Source: Oceanobacillus salinisoli
Lineage (GTDB): Bacteria; Bacillota; Bacilli; Bacillales; Amphibacillaceae
Direction: 5' to 3'
Assembly: GCF_009733865.1 (NCBI RefSeq)
Contig: NZ_WOFB01000003.1
Location: 186,001 to 250,000 of the forward strand
Length of the DNA stretch: 64,000 nucleotides
Shown in pieces: positions 64,000 to 64,000 of this stretch. The position numbers and the translations under genes were made by a program. The notes beneath the pieces were generated by a model. It was not told the DNA's origin. It ran no database searches and saw only the letters and a program-made list of their open reading frames with translations. Each line of letters starts with the position of its first letter. The first letter of the stretch is position 1.

Positions 64000-64000
64000 A

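Overview
The window is an AT-rich stretch of a spore-forming Bacillaceae chromosome, most like the Oceanobacillus/Virgibacillus group. The evidence is a B-type RNase P RNA, sporulation genes (spoIVA, spoVIF, a probable sspM, yphF/yphE), bacillithiol synthesis (bshA), TRAP (mtrB), Shine-Dalgarno sites of the AGGAGG/AAGGTG type, frequent TTG/GTG starts, and gene order matching the Bacillus subtilis ypb-ypi-yph region. No tRNA, transposase, prophage or CRISPR array was seen. Genus is inferred from order and family content, not from a marker search.

Left part (1-13.6 kb) is a mixed housekeeping/accessory region: a 7Fe-type ferredoxin (cut by the edge), a LysM-M14 peptidoglycan peptidase, an MsrA-MsrB fusion, a YqfQ-like coat-type protein, a YolD-like gene behind a LexA box, a Tat operon with two TatA and one TatC, dfrA-thyA, an NlpC/P60 wall hydrolase, an HD hydrolase, a cold-shock gene with a structured leader, and a three-gene ba3-type terminal oxidase (IIa-II-I).

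Middle part (13.6-46.9 kb) runs almost collinear with B. subtilis: bpsB/bpsA (type III polyketide pyrones), ypwA, ypsC, rnpB, gpsB, yppE, a probable yppD, sspM, yppC, recU-ponA, nth, dnaD, asnS, aspB, ypmB, ypmA, dinG, birA, cca, bshA, dapB, ypjD, ypjC, a yugP-like peptidase, a short ypjB, ypjA, the menaquinol:cytochrome c reductase operon qcrABC, ypiF, ypiB and ypiA. Against the B. subtilis order, panBCD, bshB1, mgsA and ypoC are absent from their usual places.

Right part (47.7-64 kb): an aromatic amino-acid operon read right to left as ndk, cheR, aroC, aroB, aroH, tyrA, aroA, without the trp genes and hisC that B. subtilis carries between aroH and tyrA. Further right are the heptaprenyl diphosphate/menaquinone cluster (hepS, menG, hepT), mtrB and hbs (without folE), spoIVA, yphF, yphE, spoVIF, gpsA and the 3' end of der.

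The most unusual content is the non-coding DNA. Six intergenic regions of about 0.2-1.2 kb hold a dispersed family of gene-less elements built from two GC-rich, hairpin-forming modules. The best copy (26615-27309) is bounded by imperfect terminal inverted repeats that include perfect 16-bp and 11-bp blocks. A second repeat family has inserted inside one copy at 58.5-58.9 kb. Two further short repeat families lie at operon ends; one overlaps the 3' end of bshA.
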